Source of the DNA: Eubacteriales bacterium
GTDB lineage: Bacteria; Bacillota; Clostridia; Lachnospirales; Lachnospiraceae
Direction: 5' to 3'
DNA: 12,474 bases
Assembly: GCA_030536565.1 (NCBI GenBank)
Contig: JAUNPT010000063.1
Location: forward strand, 1 to 12,474
Part shown: piece by piece, positions 1 to 7,479 of the stretch
How positions within the stretch are numbered: position 1 is the stretch's first letter
How the letters are laid out: every line of letters starts with the position of its first letter
Position numbers and translations under genes: made by a program
The notes under the pieces: model-generated
The model's input: only the letters and a program-made list of their open reading frames with translations
Databases searched by the model: none
Told to the model about the DNA's origin: nothing

Positions 1-906
1 TCATTGGTTCTTTTAAAGCTTATGAGCCTGTATGTATGGAATATATCTTTTACAGGAAATATGGAATATAGTGACCAGCTGCTAGCAAAATTTTTAAAGG
101 GGCAGTCTTATAGAATGGGAATGAGAATAGAGGATATAGACTGTGATGGAATAGAGAGCAGATTAAGAAACCAGTTCGACAATATTACATGGGTGTCTGC
201 TGAAATCAGAGGTACAAGACTGATTATCCATATAAAGGAAAATGATGGGGTTTCTGTAACAGCAGCAGATGAAAAGCGAGAACGCAGCAGTATCTATTCA
301 GATTATGAAGGAACGGTTGTATCTATTATCACACGTAAAGGTACCCCGTTGGTTAAGGTTGGAGATACAGTAAGTGCAGGAGATGAGCTGGTAAGCGGAA
401 AGGTGGAGTTTAAAAATGATGCTGGAGAGATTGTGTCTGAGGAAGCTGTATATGCAGACGCAAAGGTTGTGATAAGAACCCGGATTATGTATTCAGATGC
501 AGTAAAGAGAGTTCAGGAGCAGAAAATATATACGGGACGTACTAAATGTTATAGAATAGTTGGAGTTTCAGATAAGTATGTAAAGCTTGGTCTTGGAAAA
601 GTAAAATACAGTGAATATGACTGTGTTACAGAAAATGATAATATGAAGCTTTCAAATGATTTTTGTCTTCCTATATGGCATGGTAAAAGTACTTACTATG
701 AATATAATATCCAGTCGGTTGAAATGAGCGATTCAGAGCTGGAAATGCAGCTGAAGGAAAGGCTGATTACATATTTGCATAAATTAGAGGAAAATAATGT
801 GCAAATATGCAGCAATCGTGTTAATATTAATTTAAACAGTAGCAGCGGTATTATGGAAGGCATAATTGAAGCTGATGTGACAGAAGGGAGTAATAACAGA
901 CAGTAG
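1..906 (+). CDS. yqfD: Sporulation protein YqfD, C-terminal part (5' end outside window)
   Basis: The reading frame is open from the first base, so the true start lies upstream; the TTG at position 4 is not a credible start. About 300 residues are visible, whereas YqfD proteins are usually near 400, so roughly the first 90-100 residues are missing. The visible part opens with a hydrophobic stretch running into YVWNISFTGN, the end of the membrane segment and the start of the conserved extracytoplasmic region. The family-type segment WVSAEIRGTRLIIHIKE follows. YqfD is a membrane protein needed for efficient sporulation in Bacillus; its biochemical role is unknown. The phoH gene begins directly after the stop codon, as in the conserved yqfC-yqfD-phoH order, which supports the call. 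The gene does not prove that this organism sporulates. Confidence 0.88.
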   Translation, partial: SLVLLKLMSLYVWNISFTGNMEYSDQLLAKFLKGQSYRMGMRIEDIDCDGIESRLRNQFDNITWVSAEIRGTRLIIHIKENDGVSVTAADEKRERSSIYSDYEGTVVSIITRKGTPLVKVGDTVSAGDELVSGKVEFKNDAGEIVSEEAVYADAKVVIRTRIMYSDAVKRVQEQKIYTGRTKCYRIVGVSDKYVKLGLGKVKYSEYDCVTENDNMKLSNDFCLPIWHGKSTYYEYNIQSVEMSDSELEMQLKERLITYLHKLEENNVQICSNRVNINLNSSSGIMEGIIEADVTEGSNNRQ

Positions 907-1929
907 ATGAGTGTTGTTGAGTCAGTAATTAATATGCCTGCACAGGTAAGTGCAGAGGTTTTTGGTCAGTTTGACCAGTATGTGAAGAAAATAGAGAAAA
1001 CATTAAAAGTTACAATTATTGCAAGAAACTCAGAAATTAAGGTTATAGGGGCACAAGATAGTGTAAACAAGGCTTGCGGAGTGCTTAATAATCTTTCTGA
1101 GCTTGTTAATAGAGGTAATCAGATTACAGAGCAGAGCGTTGATTACGCACTTTCACTTTCCTTTGAGGAGAAGGAAGATGCCATTCTTGAAATAGATTCT
1201 GACCTTGTGTGCAGAACTATTGCAGGAAAACCTATTAAGCCTAAGACACTGGGACAGAAAAAGTATGTTGATGAAATACGGGATAAGATGATTGTGTTTG
1301 GTATTGGCCCGGCTGGAACAGGAAAAACATATCTTGCAATGGCAATGGCTATACAGGCGTTCAAATCTAACGAGGTAGGAAGAATCATTCTTACTAGACC
1401 AGCAATAGAGGCAGGGGAAAAACTTGGTTTCCTGCCGGGAGATTTACAGAGCAAGGTGGACCCTTATTTAAGACCGCTGTATGATGCCTTGTTCCAGATT
1501 ATGGGTGCGGAAAGCTTTAATGCTAATATGGAAAAAGGTTTAATTGAGGTTGCACCGCTGGCTTATATGAGGGGACGTACGCTGGATAATGCTTTTATAA
1601 TCTTAGATGAGGCACAGAATACGACACCTGCCCAGATGAAAATGTTTTTAACAAGAATCGGTTTTGGCTCTAAGGTCATAGTTACAGGAGATCTGACGCA
1701 AAAAGACCTTCCGAGAGATGTTGTTTCAGGACTTGATGTTGCCATGAAGGTGCTTTCTAAGGTTGAGGATATCGGCTTTGTAAAGCTGACCAACAAGGAC
1801 GTTGTAAGGCATCCTCTGGTTCAGAAAATCGTTAAGGCATATGAACAGTATGAAGAAAAACAAAGCAGTAAAAGTAAAGATAAAAGGTCAGTGAATAATA
1901 CAGTAAGGAGAAGACGAAATGACAATTAA
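907..1929 (+). CDS. phoH: PhoH-family ATPase
   Basis: A 340-residue cytoplasmic P-loop ATPase of the PhoH family, whose usual length is about 320. The Walker A motif GPAGTGKT is at residues 134-141 and the Walker B motif IILDEAQN at about 231-238. Conserved PhoH segments lie between them (LTRPAIEAGEKLGFLPGD and the VAPLAYMRGRTL region) and VTGDLTQ follows. Residues 1-100 form the smaller N-terminal PhoH_N region, and the C-terminus is a basic, probably disordered tail (KSKDKRS...RRRRNDN). The ATG follows the yqfD stop with no gap; an AGAAGGGAG stretch at 882-890 is a rather distant SD site, so coupling with yqfD is likely. The tail overlaps ybeY by 11 bases. The family is linked to RNA metabolism and its gene is often next to ybeY, but the exact substrate is not known. 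Confidence 0.95.
   Translation: MSVVESVINMPAQVSAEVFGQFDQYVKKIEKTLKVTIIARNSEIKVIGAQDSVNKACGVLNNLSELVNRGNQITEQSVDYALSLSFEEKEDAILEIDSDLVCRTIAGKPIKPKTLGQKKYVDEIRDKMIVFGIGPAGTGKTYLAMAMAIQAFKSNEVGRIILTRPAIEAGEKLGFLPGDLQSKVDPYLRPLYDALFQIMGAESFNANMEKGLIEVAPLAYMRGRTLDNAFIILDEAQNTTPAQMKMFLTRIGFGSKVIVTGDLTQKDLPRDVVSGLDVAMKVLSKVEDIGFVKLTNKDVVRHPLVQKIVKAYEQYEEKQSSKSKDKRSVNNTVRRRRNDN
1905..1910 (+). promoter_or_regulatory. Ribosome binding site of ybeY inside phoH
   Basis: AAGGAG lies eight bases before the ybeY ATG and within the last codons of phoH. It supports the overlapping start at 1919. Confidence 0.8.
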
Positions 1930-2428
1930 TATAGAATATGAAACAAAAAAACCGCTGGGATTAGATTATGAGTTAATAATTAAGGAAGTTGTAAATGAAG
2001 CTGTAGATTATGAGAAGTGCCCTTATGAGGCAGAGGTTAACGTAATTCTTACAGATAACGAAACAATACATGAAATTAATAAAGAACACAGGAAGGTTGA
2101 CAGTGCTACAGACGTTTTGTCATTTCCAATGATTGAATATAATACGCCAGCTGATTTTGAAAGCTTAGAGGAGGATATGAATGTTAATACTGAAGATTAT
2201 TTTAATCCTGAATCTGGCGAGCTTATGCTTGGGGATATAGTTATTTCAGTAGAAAAAGTGCTTGAACAGGCGGAAAAATACGGACATTCACCCAAAAGGG
2301 AGCTGGCATTCCTTGTTGCACACAGCATGATGCATCTTTTCGGCTATGATCATATAGAGGATACTTGGGCACAGGTGATGGAAAAGAAGCAGAATGAGGT
2401 TTTGCAGCATTTGGGGATTAATAGATAA
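1919..2428 (+). CDS. ybeY: Endoribonuclease YbeY (rRNA maturation factor)
   Basis: A 169-residue metal-dependent endoribonuclease family member, involved in 16S rRNA 3' end maturation and ribosome quality control in studied bacteria. The zinc-binding pattern H-x3-H-x5-H is intact in HSMMHLFGYDH, with histidines 135, 139 and 145. The conserved segment NKEHRKVDSATDVLSFP is at residues 54-70. An acidic insertion at about residues 75-97 (SLEEDMNVNTEDY) makes the protein slightly longer than short homologues. In the histidine motif the residue after the first His is Ser rather than the common Gly, a mild change that leaves the metal ligands untouched. The start is set by AAGGAG at 1905-1910, eight bases upstream, inside the end of phoH, so the two genes are translationally coupled. 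Confidence 0.95.
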   Translation: MTINIEYETKKPLGLDYELIIKEVVNEAVDYEKCPYEAEVNVILTDNETIHEINKEHRKVDSATDVLSFPMIEYNTPADFESLEEDMNVNTEDYFNPESGELMLGDIVISVEKVLEQAEKYGHSPKRELAFLVAHSMMHLFGYDHIEDTWAQVMEKKQNEVLQHLGINR

Positions 2429-2453
2429 ATAATGTTTGATAGGGGGCTGATTT

Positions 2454-3563
2454 ATGGCAGGAAAGAGGAATACAAAAAATAAAGCGTTAAAGATAACAGC
2501 TGTGGTTATTATAATCGTTATATTAATAGGTGCAGCTGTTTATGCATTTATAAGAAAAAAGGATAACCATGCAGAGGTATCTATTGATACGAAGGAAATA
2601 AAGACTGCCACGACTGCCACGGAAACTACGACACAGGATATACATGCAGGTCAGGCAAGAAGTCTGCTTACAGGTATGTGGGTGCCAAAGGAACAGACCG
2701 GACTAAGACCGGTTGCTGTAATGTACAGTAATATAAAGGATGCTATGCCTCAGTCCTCCATAAGTTATGCGGACGTTGTTTTTGAATCTTTAGTTGAAGG
2801 CGGGATTACAAGGTTGTGCTGTGTGTTTGACAATCAGACAGAGTTAACTAAAATAGGGCCTGTGAGGAGCTGCCGGACATACTATTTGTTGTTTGCAAAA
2901 GAATTTGAAGCGGTTTACGTGCATTTTGGAGCATCAGAGTATGCAGCAGGATATCTTGCAAACCCGGTGTTTCATTCATTAGATGGTATGGTTTACTGTG
3001 ACTTTTACAGAACCACAGACCGGATAGCACCACATAATGCATATACCTCATGGGAGGGAATTATGGGGAGCGCAGCATACAGGAATTATGATAGAGAATA
3101 TCCGGCAGGTTATACACCTGTGTTTACATTTAATACAGAGGACGGAAAGGAAATAACTTTGCCGGAGGGTGAGGAATGCAAAACATTTTATCCGGGATAT
3201 AGATATAATAATCCATGGTTTACATATGATGAAGCGTCTAAAACCTATTTAAGATACCAGTTTGGAGCTGAACAGATAGATGAGCAGACTAAGACACAGC
3301 TGGCATACAAAAATATACTCGTCAAATATGTTACGCCTCAGTATTATGAGAATGGGACGCCTAATTATAAAATACACGGAACCAATACCGGAATATTTAT
3401 TACCAATGGAAAAGCGGTTCCTGTAACATGGGCAAAGGCGTCGGAATCAGAAGGAGCAACGAAGTATTATTATGCAGATGGTACCGAGGTTGTGTTAAAT
3501 CAGGGAAAAACCTACATATGTCAGGTGGAGACAACACAGGAGGTTACAATAAGTGCAGAATAA
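2454..3563 (+). CDS. Membrane-anchored DUF3048 (YerB-like) protein
   Basis: A 369-residue protein of the DUF3048/YerB family, whose function is unknown. It has a basic N-terminus, one membrane segment at about residues 12-33 (TAVVIIIVILIGAAVYAFI), and a Thr-rich linker at about 46-60. The DUF3048 N-terminal domain covers about 65-215, with the family signatures RPVAVMYSN, FESLVEGGITRL, IGPVRSCRTYY and VYVHFGASEYAAGYL. The C-terminal domain covers about 225-365. The protein should sit on the outer face of the membrane. Many relatives are lipoproteins, but no lipobox cysteine follows the hydrophobic segment here, so a non-cleaved signal anchor is more likely. The start has AGGGGG at 2441-2446, seven bases upstream. 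The gene lies between ybeY and cdd, the place held by dgkA in Bacillus. Confidence 0.9.
   Translation: MAGKRNTKNKALKITAVVIIIVILIGAAVYAFIRKKDNHAEVSIDTKEIKTATTATETTTQDIHAGQARSLLTGMWVPKEQTGLRPVAVMYSNIKDAMPQSSISYADVVFESLVEGGITRLCCVFDNQTELTKIGPVRSCRTYYLLFAKEFEAVYVHFGASEYAAGYLANPVFHSLDGMVYCDFYRTTDRIAPHNAYTSWEGIMGSAAYRNYDREYPAGYTPVFTFNTEDGKEITLPEGEECKTFYPGYRYNNPWFTYDEASKTYLRYQFGAEQIDEQTKTQLAYKNILVKYVTPQYYENGTPNYKIHGTNTGIFITNGKAVPVTWAKASESEGATKYYYADGTEVVLNQGKTYICQVETTQEVTISAE
3538..3544 (+). promoter_or_regulatory. Strong ribosome binding site fixing the GTG start of cdd
   Basis: AGGAGGT lies eight bases upstream of the GTG at 3553, inside the last codons of the DUF3048 gene. This near-consensus site decides the non-ATG start of cdd; the ATG at 3563 is out of frame with it. 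Confidence 0.85.
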
Positions 3564-3951
3564 TGAACAATATATAAAAGAACTTGTAATGCGTGCCAGC
3601 AGTGCCATGAAAAGGGCTTATGCCCCTTATTCACATTTTTGCGTAGGGGCTGCAGTACTGACTGAAAAAGGTAATATTTATAGTGGCTGTAATATAGAAA
3701 ATGCTTCCTTCGGAGCGACAAACTGTGCAGAAAGAACAGCAATTTTTAAAGCGGTTTCTGAAGGCGAAACTGTAATTAAGGCAGTTGCAATAGTCTCCGG
3801 AAATGGAAAACCAACGCCTCCCTGTGGAATATGCAGGCAGGTGATGAGTGAATTTATGGCTGAAGATGGCCTTGTTATTCTTGGAATAAAAGATGCGGAG
3901 GCAAAAATATATATGCTTAATGAACTGCTGCCGGAAAGATTTATATATTAA
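3553..3951 (+). CDS. cdd: Cytidine deaminase
   Basis: A 132-residue cytidine/deoxycytidine deaminase of the homotetrameric type, acting in pyrimidine salvage in the cytoplasm. The zinc and catalytic residues are all present: the CAE motif in NCAERTA gives Cys58 and Glu60, and PPCGICRQ gives Cys91 and Cys94. The substrate-binding N-terminal segments AYAPYSHFCVGAA and GCNIENASFG are intact. Translation starts at a GTG supported by the AGGAGGT at 3538-3544. The gene overlaps the upstream DUF3048 gene by 11 bases and is probably coupled to it. Its place downstream of phoH and ybeY matches the conserved cluster of Firmicutes in which cdd lies near dgkA and era, so the salvage gene is here by old synteny rather than by shared function. 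Confidence 0.96.
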   Translation: MQNNEQYIKELVMRASSAMKRAYAPYSHFCVGAAVLTEKGNIYSGCNIENASFGATNCAERTAIFKAVSEGETVIKAVAIVSGNGKPTPPCGICRQVMSEFMAEDGLVILGIKDAEAKIYMLNELLPERFIY

Positions 3952-3956
3952 AATTG

Positions 3957-3962
3957 TATAAT
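3957..3962 (+). promoter_or_regulatory. Possible -10 box between cdd and the BofC-like gene
   Basis: A perfect TATAAT occurs just after the cdd stop, preceded by TG without the extra base of a true extended -10. No recognisable -35 element lies 16-18 bases upstream. If used, transcription would start within the 5' arm of the hairpin at 3960-4016. This is a weak candidate in A+T-rich DNA. Confidence 0.25.
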
Positions 3963-4016
3963 ACCCCTTAGGCTGTCAATAATAGAGGTGAAGAAAATGA
4001 TAGCTTAAGGGGTATT
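3960..4016 (+). promoter_or_regulatory. Long hairpin enclosing a mini-ORF and masking the next gene's SD site
   Basis: Bases 3960-3974 pair without interruption with 4002-4016, giving 15 pairs that include one G-U (3971 with 4005). The core is four C-G pairs flanked by A-T pairs. The 27-base loop holds GAGGTG (3985-3990) placed six bases before an ATG at 3997, which opens a three-codon ORF (Met-Ile-Ala-stop, 3997-4008) running into the 3' arm. The 3' arm also contains AAGGGG (4007-4012), the SD site for the ATG at 4021. The structure could therefore act as a translational switch opened by ribosomes on the mini-ORF. It could instead be a weak intrinsic terminator or attenuator of the cdd transcript: only a short TTTATT follows, not a good U tract. 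The pairing is seen; the role is inferred. Confidence 0.6.
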
Positions 4017-4020
4017 TATT

Positions 4021-4431
4021 ATGGATTTAAAGCCTGAAAAAATAAAATTATTAACTAATGTTATATATTATGCAATGGGCTGTGTTATCGTTGCAGCTCT
4101 GGCTGCTTTATGTATTATGATATCTGCAGGGACTGATAAAGGAACTGATATTGAAAATGTTACACAGTCAGTTACGGATACAGCAGCTGTGCAAAATACA
4201 ACATCACCGGCTGATGCAAAGGTTCAGTCGGTTCCAAAGAAATACTATATCATTGAGGAAGATGGCAGGATATGCATATATGAAATACGTGAAGGAGAAA
4301 ATGTATTTTATGATTATGGGGCAGTCGAAAAGAATTTAATGACAGAGGAAATGCAGTTCAAGTTAAAGAATGGCATTTATATTAATTCAGAGCCGGAACT
4401 ATATGAATTTTTGCAGACCTACAGCAGTTAA
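4021..4431 (+). CDS. Small membrane-anchored protein with BofC-like C-terminal domain
   Basis: A 136-residue protein with one membrane segment at about residues 11-36 (NVIYYAMGCVIVAALAALCI), a polar Ser/Thr-rich linker at about 37-70, and a compact C-terminal domain at about 73-136. That domain has the pattern YYIIEEDGRICIYE ... LKNGIYINSEPELYEFLQ, resembling the C-terminal domain of BofC (bypass of forespore C). In Bacillus BofC is a secreted regulator of sigma-K activation, but BofC-like domains are widespread in Clostridia as short anchored proteins of unknown role, so only the domain likeness is claimed. The start at 4021 has AAGGGG eight bases upstream, inside the 3' arm of the hairpin at 3960-4016. 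The gene lies alone between 69-base and roughly 80-base gaps. Confidence 0.65.
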   Translation: MDLKPEKIKLLTNVIYYAMGCVIVAALAALCIMISAGTDKGTDIENVTQSVTDTAAVQNTTSPADAKVQSVPKKYYIIEEDGRICIYEIREGENVFYDYGAVEKNLMTEEMQFKLKNGIYINSEPELYEFLQTYSS

Positions 4432-4441
4432 GGAAACTTTG

Positions 4442-4470
4442 TTGAAGTCTTAATGAAAATCAGATATAAT
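4442..4470 (+). promoter_or_regulatory. Predicted sigma-A-type promoter for the flavoprotein pair
   Basis: TTGAAG (4442-4447) and TATAAT (4465-4470) are separated by exactly 17 bases. The -10 box is perfect and the -35 box matches 4 of 6, including TTGA. Transcription would begin near 4477, leaving a leader of about 30-40 bases before the first flavoprotein gene. This is the best promoter match seen in the window. Confidence 0.65.
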
Positions 4471-4506
4471 ATCATAGAATTTTAAGAAAATAAATGCGGC
4501 AGGAAT

Positions 4507-4511
4507 GGGAG
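4507..4511 (+). promoter_or_regulatory. Ribosome binding site favouring the GTG start at 4517
   Basis: GGGAG lies five bases before the GTG at 4517. The in-frame ATG at 4505 overlaps this site and has only an AGGA directly abutting it, which is too close to serve as a SD site. Confidence 0.5.
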
Positions 4512-4516
4512 TAAAA

Positions 4517-5773
4517 GTGAAACAGGAAAAGAAAGTATACGACTGTGCAGTCATTGGCGGCGGAGCAGCAGGACTTTTTGGAGCAGTATGGCTGGCACGG
4601 AAAGGGCTTAAAGTTATAGTTATTGAGCATACCAAAAAGGTTGGTACCAAGATACTTCAGACGGGAAATGGCAAGTGTAATTTCACAAATATGAAGCTTG
4701 ATTATACATGCTTTCAAAGCGGCAATGAAAAACAGGTTATGGAAGTTGTTAACAGGTTTGACAACAGGGCTGCTATAGAATTCTTTGAAAGCGTGGGAGT
4801 TTATCATAGAGAAAGAAACGGGTATGTATACCCCCATTCTGATACAGCATTATCCCTGCAAAACGGACTTAGAATGGAAATAGAAAAACAAAAGGTACGT
4901 TTGTCTACAGAATTTGAAACAAAAAAAATAGTGTATTGTGATAATGTATTTGAAATAATATCCGATTCGTATACATATTATGCAGATACAGTGCTTCTTG
5001 CAACAGGTTCTAAGGCAGGCCCGAAAACAGGCTCAGATGGAAGCGGATATATAATGGCAGAAAGTCTTGGACATCATATTATAAAACCTTTGCCGGCATT
5101 GGTGCAGCTTGTATCAAAGGATAAAGAGTGCAGGCTTATGGCGGGAGTTAGAAGCACAGGAAGAATTGTTTTATATGTTGATGGAGAAGCAGTGAGCTCG
5201 GATATAGGAGAAATACAATATACGGAGTATGGCATTTCGGGCATTCCTGTGTTTCAGATAAGCAGATATGCAGTAAAAGCACTTGATATGGGAAGAAGTG
5301 TTTCAGTAACCATAGACATGCTTCCTGATTATACATATGAATACGCAAAAGAAATCTGTGAAAAAGGAATCGCATGCTTCCCGGATAAAAATGTGGAACA
5401 GTTTTTTGAGGGGATTATAAATAAAAAGCTTGTCAGTGCAGTGGCAGGCAGATGTAAAATAAGTGCTTCTGGTAAGGCTAAAGACCTTGGAAGCAGAGAG
5501 CTTTTTAAATGTGTTGAGATGTTTAAGAATTACCGGGTTAATATTGATGGCTATAAGGATTTTGATAATGCACAGGTATGTCAGGGCGGTGTTCCTTTAG
5601 ATGAAATAGATACATGCAGCATGATGTCTAAAATAAAGCCGGGAGTGTTTTTTGCAGGAGAGCTGCTTGACGTTGATGGAAAATGCGGAGGTTATAATCT
5701 GCAGTGGGCATGGAGCAGTGCTGCTGTGGCGGCGCATGGTGTAGAGGAATACCTTAAGAATAAAAAAGTTTAA
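4517..5773 (+). CDS. HI0933/BaiN-type NAD(P)/FAD-dependent oxidoreductase
   Basis: A flavoprotein of about 418 residues in the HI0933 (YhiN, BaiN/RdsA) family. The FAD dinucleotide-binding motif GGGAAG is at residues 14-19. The family signature GTKILQTGNGKCNFTN follows, in place of the common GRKLLxSGGGRCNxTN. The C-terminal signature FAGELLDVDGKCGGYNLQW ends at about residue 397. The natural substrate of most members is unknown; BaiN of bile-acid-converting clostridia is one named relative, but nothing here shows bile acid chemistry. I chose the GTG at 4517 because it has a well-spaced GGGAG and gives the short N-terminus usual in the family. The ATG at 4505 would add four residues and has no usable SD site. 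A good promoter lies upstream at 4442-4470, and a second flavoprotein gene follows after 12 bases. Confidence 0.88.
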   Translation: MKQEKKVYDCAVIGGGAAGLFGAVWLARKGLKVIVIEHTKKVGTKILQTGNGKCNFTNMKLDYTCFQSGNEKQVMEVVNRFDNRAAIEFFESVGVYHRERNGYVYPHSDTALSLQNGLRMEIEKQKVRLSTEFETKKIVYCDNVFEIISDSYTYYADTVLLATGSKAGPKTGSDGSGYIMAESLGHHIIKPLPALVQLVSKDKECRLMAGVRSTGRIVLYVDGEAVSSDIGEIQYTEYGISGIPVFQISRYAVKALDMGRSVSVTIDMLPDYTYEYAKEICEKGIACFPDKNVEQFFEGIINKKLVSAVAGRCKISASGKAKDLGSRELFKCVEMFKNYRVNIDGYKDFDNAQVCQGGVPLDEIDTCSMMSKIKPGVFFAGELLDVDGKCGGYNLQWAWSSAAVAAHGVEEYLKNKKV

Positions 5774-5785
5774 GAGAGGAAACAC

Positions 5786-7432
5786 ATGCTTAGAATCAAT
5801 CAGATAAAACTAAGACCTAATCATGATAAAAAAGCACTGGAAACTGCAGTCAGGAAGGTGTTAAAGCTAAAAAGAGAAGATAATGTATCATTTCTTGTTG
5901 CAAAGCGTTCATTGGATTCCAGACATAAACCGGATTTATTGTATATATATAGTGTTGATGTAACTGAGATTGTATGTAATAAGAAAAAAGTGGATTTAAA
6001 AAGAAAAATACAGCAGTTGAAAAATAAAGATGTTATATGGCTGGAACATGTGGAGTATAGTTTTCCAAAGGTGTTTGAAAAAGCTGGGAAAAAGCTGGAA
6101 TTACTGCTTGAAAACGATATGAACCGTCCGGTAATAATTGGGTTTGGGCCAGCGGGACTGTTTGCTGCATTAAAGCTTGCTAAGGCAGGGCTTCGTCCGG
6201 TGGTTTATGAGCGGGGTGATAATGTTGAAAAGAGAAAGCTTATAGTAGAAGATTTCTGGTCAGGCAGAGGGCTTGATTTGAACTGCAATGTACAGTTTGG
6301 CGAGGGCGGAGCCGGTACATTTTCTGATGGTAAATTAAACACTATGATTAAGGATACAACCGGAAGAATTAAAGAGGTTCTTAAAGTGTTTGTAGAATTT
6401 GGGGCAGACCCGTCAATTCTTTATGTAAATAAACCACATATAGGTACAGATGTTTTGTCTTATGTTGTGAAAAACATACGTCAGCATATCATTCAGCTTG
6501 GAGGAGAGGTGCATTTCAGGCACAGGCTGGACAATATCATTATAGACAGCAGCAGATTAAAGGGAATAGAGGTTACGGATTTAGATACCAACAAAAAATA
6601 TGTACGCAAATGCAGAAATGTATGTATTGCAGTGGGACACAGTGCCAGAGATACATTTTTCATGCTGTCAGATAAAAAAATTGCAATGGAAGCGAAGGCT
6701 TTTGCAGTAGGACTTAGAATTGAACACCCTCAAAGCTATGTGGATTTTAACAGCTATGGAGACAGTACATTTAAAATGCCGGCGGCAGATTACAAGGTGA
6801 CTTACCAGACGGGGCAGAGAGGAGTATATTCTTTTTGTATGTGTCCGGGCGGATATGTTGTAAATGCGTCCTCAGAAAATGGAATGACAGCCTGTAACGG
6901 AATGAGTTATTCGGGAAGAAACGGAAAGAATGCCAACAGTGCAATGATTGTAACAGTTACGCCTAAGGATTTTGGAGCTGGTGTTTTAGATGGAATTGCA
7001 TTTCAGAGAAAATTGGAAAAGGCTGCGTATGAAGCGGGAAATGGAAGCATACCAGTCCAGCTTTTTGCAGATTATGAAGAAAATAGAGAAACTACAGGCT
7101 TTGGTGCTGTTACACCAGCAATTAAAGGTAGTTATAAAACAGCTAATTTAAGGAATGTTCTGCCTGATGAGATAAATCTTTCACTGATAGAAGGAATACA
7201 TGGCTGCGCCAGATTTATGAAAGGGTTTGATATGGAGGAGGCAGTACTTTCAGGTGTTGAGAGCAGAACCTCAAGTCCCTTGCGTATTTTAAGGAATGAC
7301 AGGCTGGAATCAGTTAACTGTGAAGGGCTGTATCCATGCGGGGAAGGTGCAGGATATGCAGGCGGGATTACATCAGCGGCGGTAGATGGAATTAAGGTGG
7401 CTGAGAAGATAGCCCTGAATATGGACTTTTAA
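5786..7432 (+). CDS. COG2509-type FAD-dependent dehydrogenase
   Basis: A 548-residue flavoprotein of the group described as NAD(FAD)-utilising or uncharacterised FAD-dependent dehydrogenases (COG2509). Residues 1-100 form a small N-terminal domain rich in Lys and Arg that is typical of the group. The FAD-binding motif is IGFGPAG, with the GxGxxG glycines at residues 119, 121 and 124 and an acidic residue closing the second strand (VVYERG). Group motifs follow: NVQFGEGGAGTFSDGKLNT, CPGGYVVNASSENG and, near the end, PCGEGAGYAGGITSAAVDG. The cytoplasmic reaction and substrate are not known. The SD site GAGAGGA is at 5774-5780, and the 12-base gap suggests co-transcription with the preceding flavoprotein, although the two belong to different families. 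Confidence 0.88.
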   Translation: MLRINQIKLRPNHDKKALETAVRKVLKLKREDNVSFLVAKRSLDSRHKPDLLYIYSVDVTEIVCNKKKVDLKRKIQQLKNKDVIWLEHVEYSFPKVFEKAGKKLELLLENDMNRPVIIGFGPAGLFAALKLAKAGLRPVVYERGDNVEKRKLIVEDFWSGRGLDLNCNVQFGEGGAGTFSDGKLNTMIKDTTGRIKEVLKVFVEFGADPSILYVNKPHIGTDVLSYVVKNIRQHIIQLGGEVHFRHRLDNIIIDSSRLKGIEVTDLDTNKKYVRKCRNVCIAVGHSARDTFFMLSDKKIAMEAKAFAVGLRIEHPQSYVDFNSYGDSTFKMPAADYKVTYQTGQRGVYSFCMCPGGYVVNASSENGMTACNGMSYSGRNGKNANSAMIVTVTPKDFGAGVLDGIAFQRKLEKAAYEAGNGSIPVQLFADYEENRETTGFGAVTPAIKGSYKTANLRNVLPDEINLSLIEGIHGCARFMKGFDMEEAVLSGVESRTSSPLRILRNDRLESVNCEGLYPCGEGAGYAGGITSAAVDGIKVAEKIALNMDF

Positions 7433-7450
7433 GACAAAATAGTGTACAAT
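7422..7450 (+). promoter_or_regulatory. Possible promoter for proB
   Basis: TGGACT (7422-7427, 4 of 6 matches to the -35 consensus) lies within the end of the preceding gene, and TACAAT (7445-7450, 5 of 6) lies in the gap, with a 17-base spacer. It would start transcription near 7457, about 23 bases before proB. The match is moderate and chance is possible in A+T-rich DNA. No T-box or other leader fits in the short gap. Confidence 0.4.
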
Positions 7451-7479
7451 ATTATGAAAATTATTTAAATGGAGTTTAT

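Noticed and set aside
1143..1454. A 103-codon - strand open frame inside phoH
   Set aside because: It is antisense to the Walker A region of phoH, with no recognisable domain and no support as a gene.
2402..2429. Possible promoter before the DUF3048 gene (TTGCAG, then GATAAA)
   Set aside because: Only 3 of 6 and 4 of 6 matches, and it overlaps the end of ybeY; too weak to list as a feature.
4151..4339. A 62-codon + strand open frame within the BofC-like gene
   Set aside because: It is an out-of-frame shadow inside a gene with a clear membrane segment, domain and SD site.
4463..4473. Short palindrome GATATAATATC overlapping the -10 box of the 4442-4470 promoter
   Set aside because: Five-base A+T-rich arms around one base are expected by chance, and no operator-like repeat is found nearby.
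4472..4837. A 121-codon open frame on the - strand across the start of the first flavoprotein gene
   Set aside because: It lies opposite a strongly conserved flavoprotein coding region, its protein resembles no family I know, and all neighbours are on the + strand; it is a shadow frame.
7433..7479. Search for a T-box or other riboswitch leader ahead of proB
   Set aside because: The gap is 47 bases, too short for a T-box, and no stem or specifier-like structure is visible.
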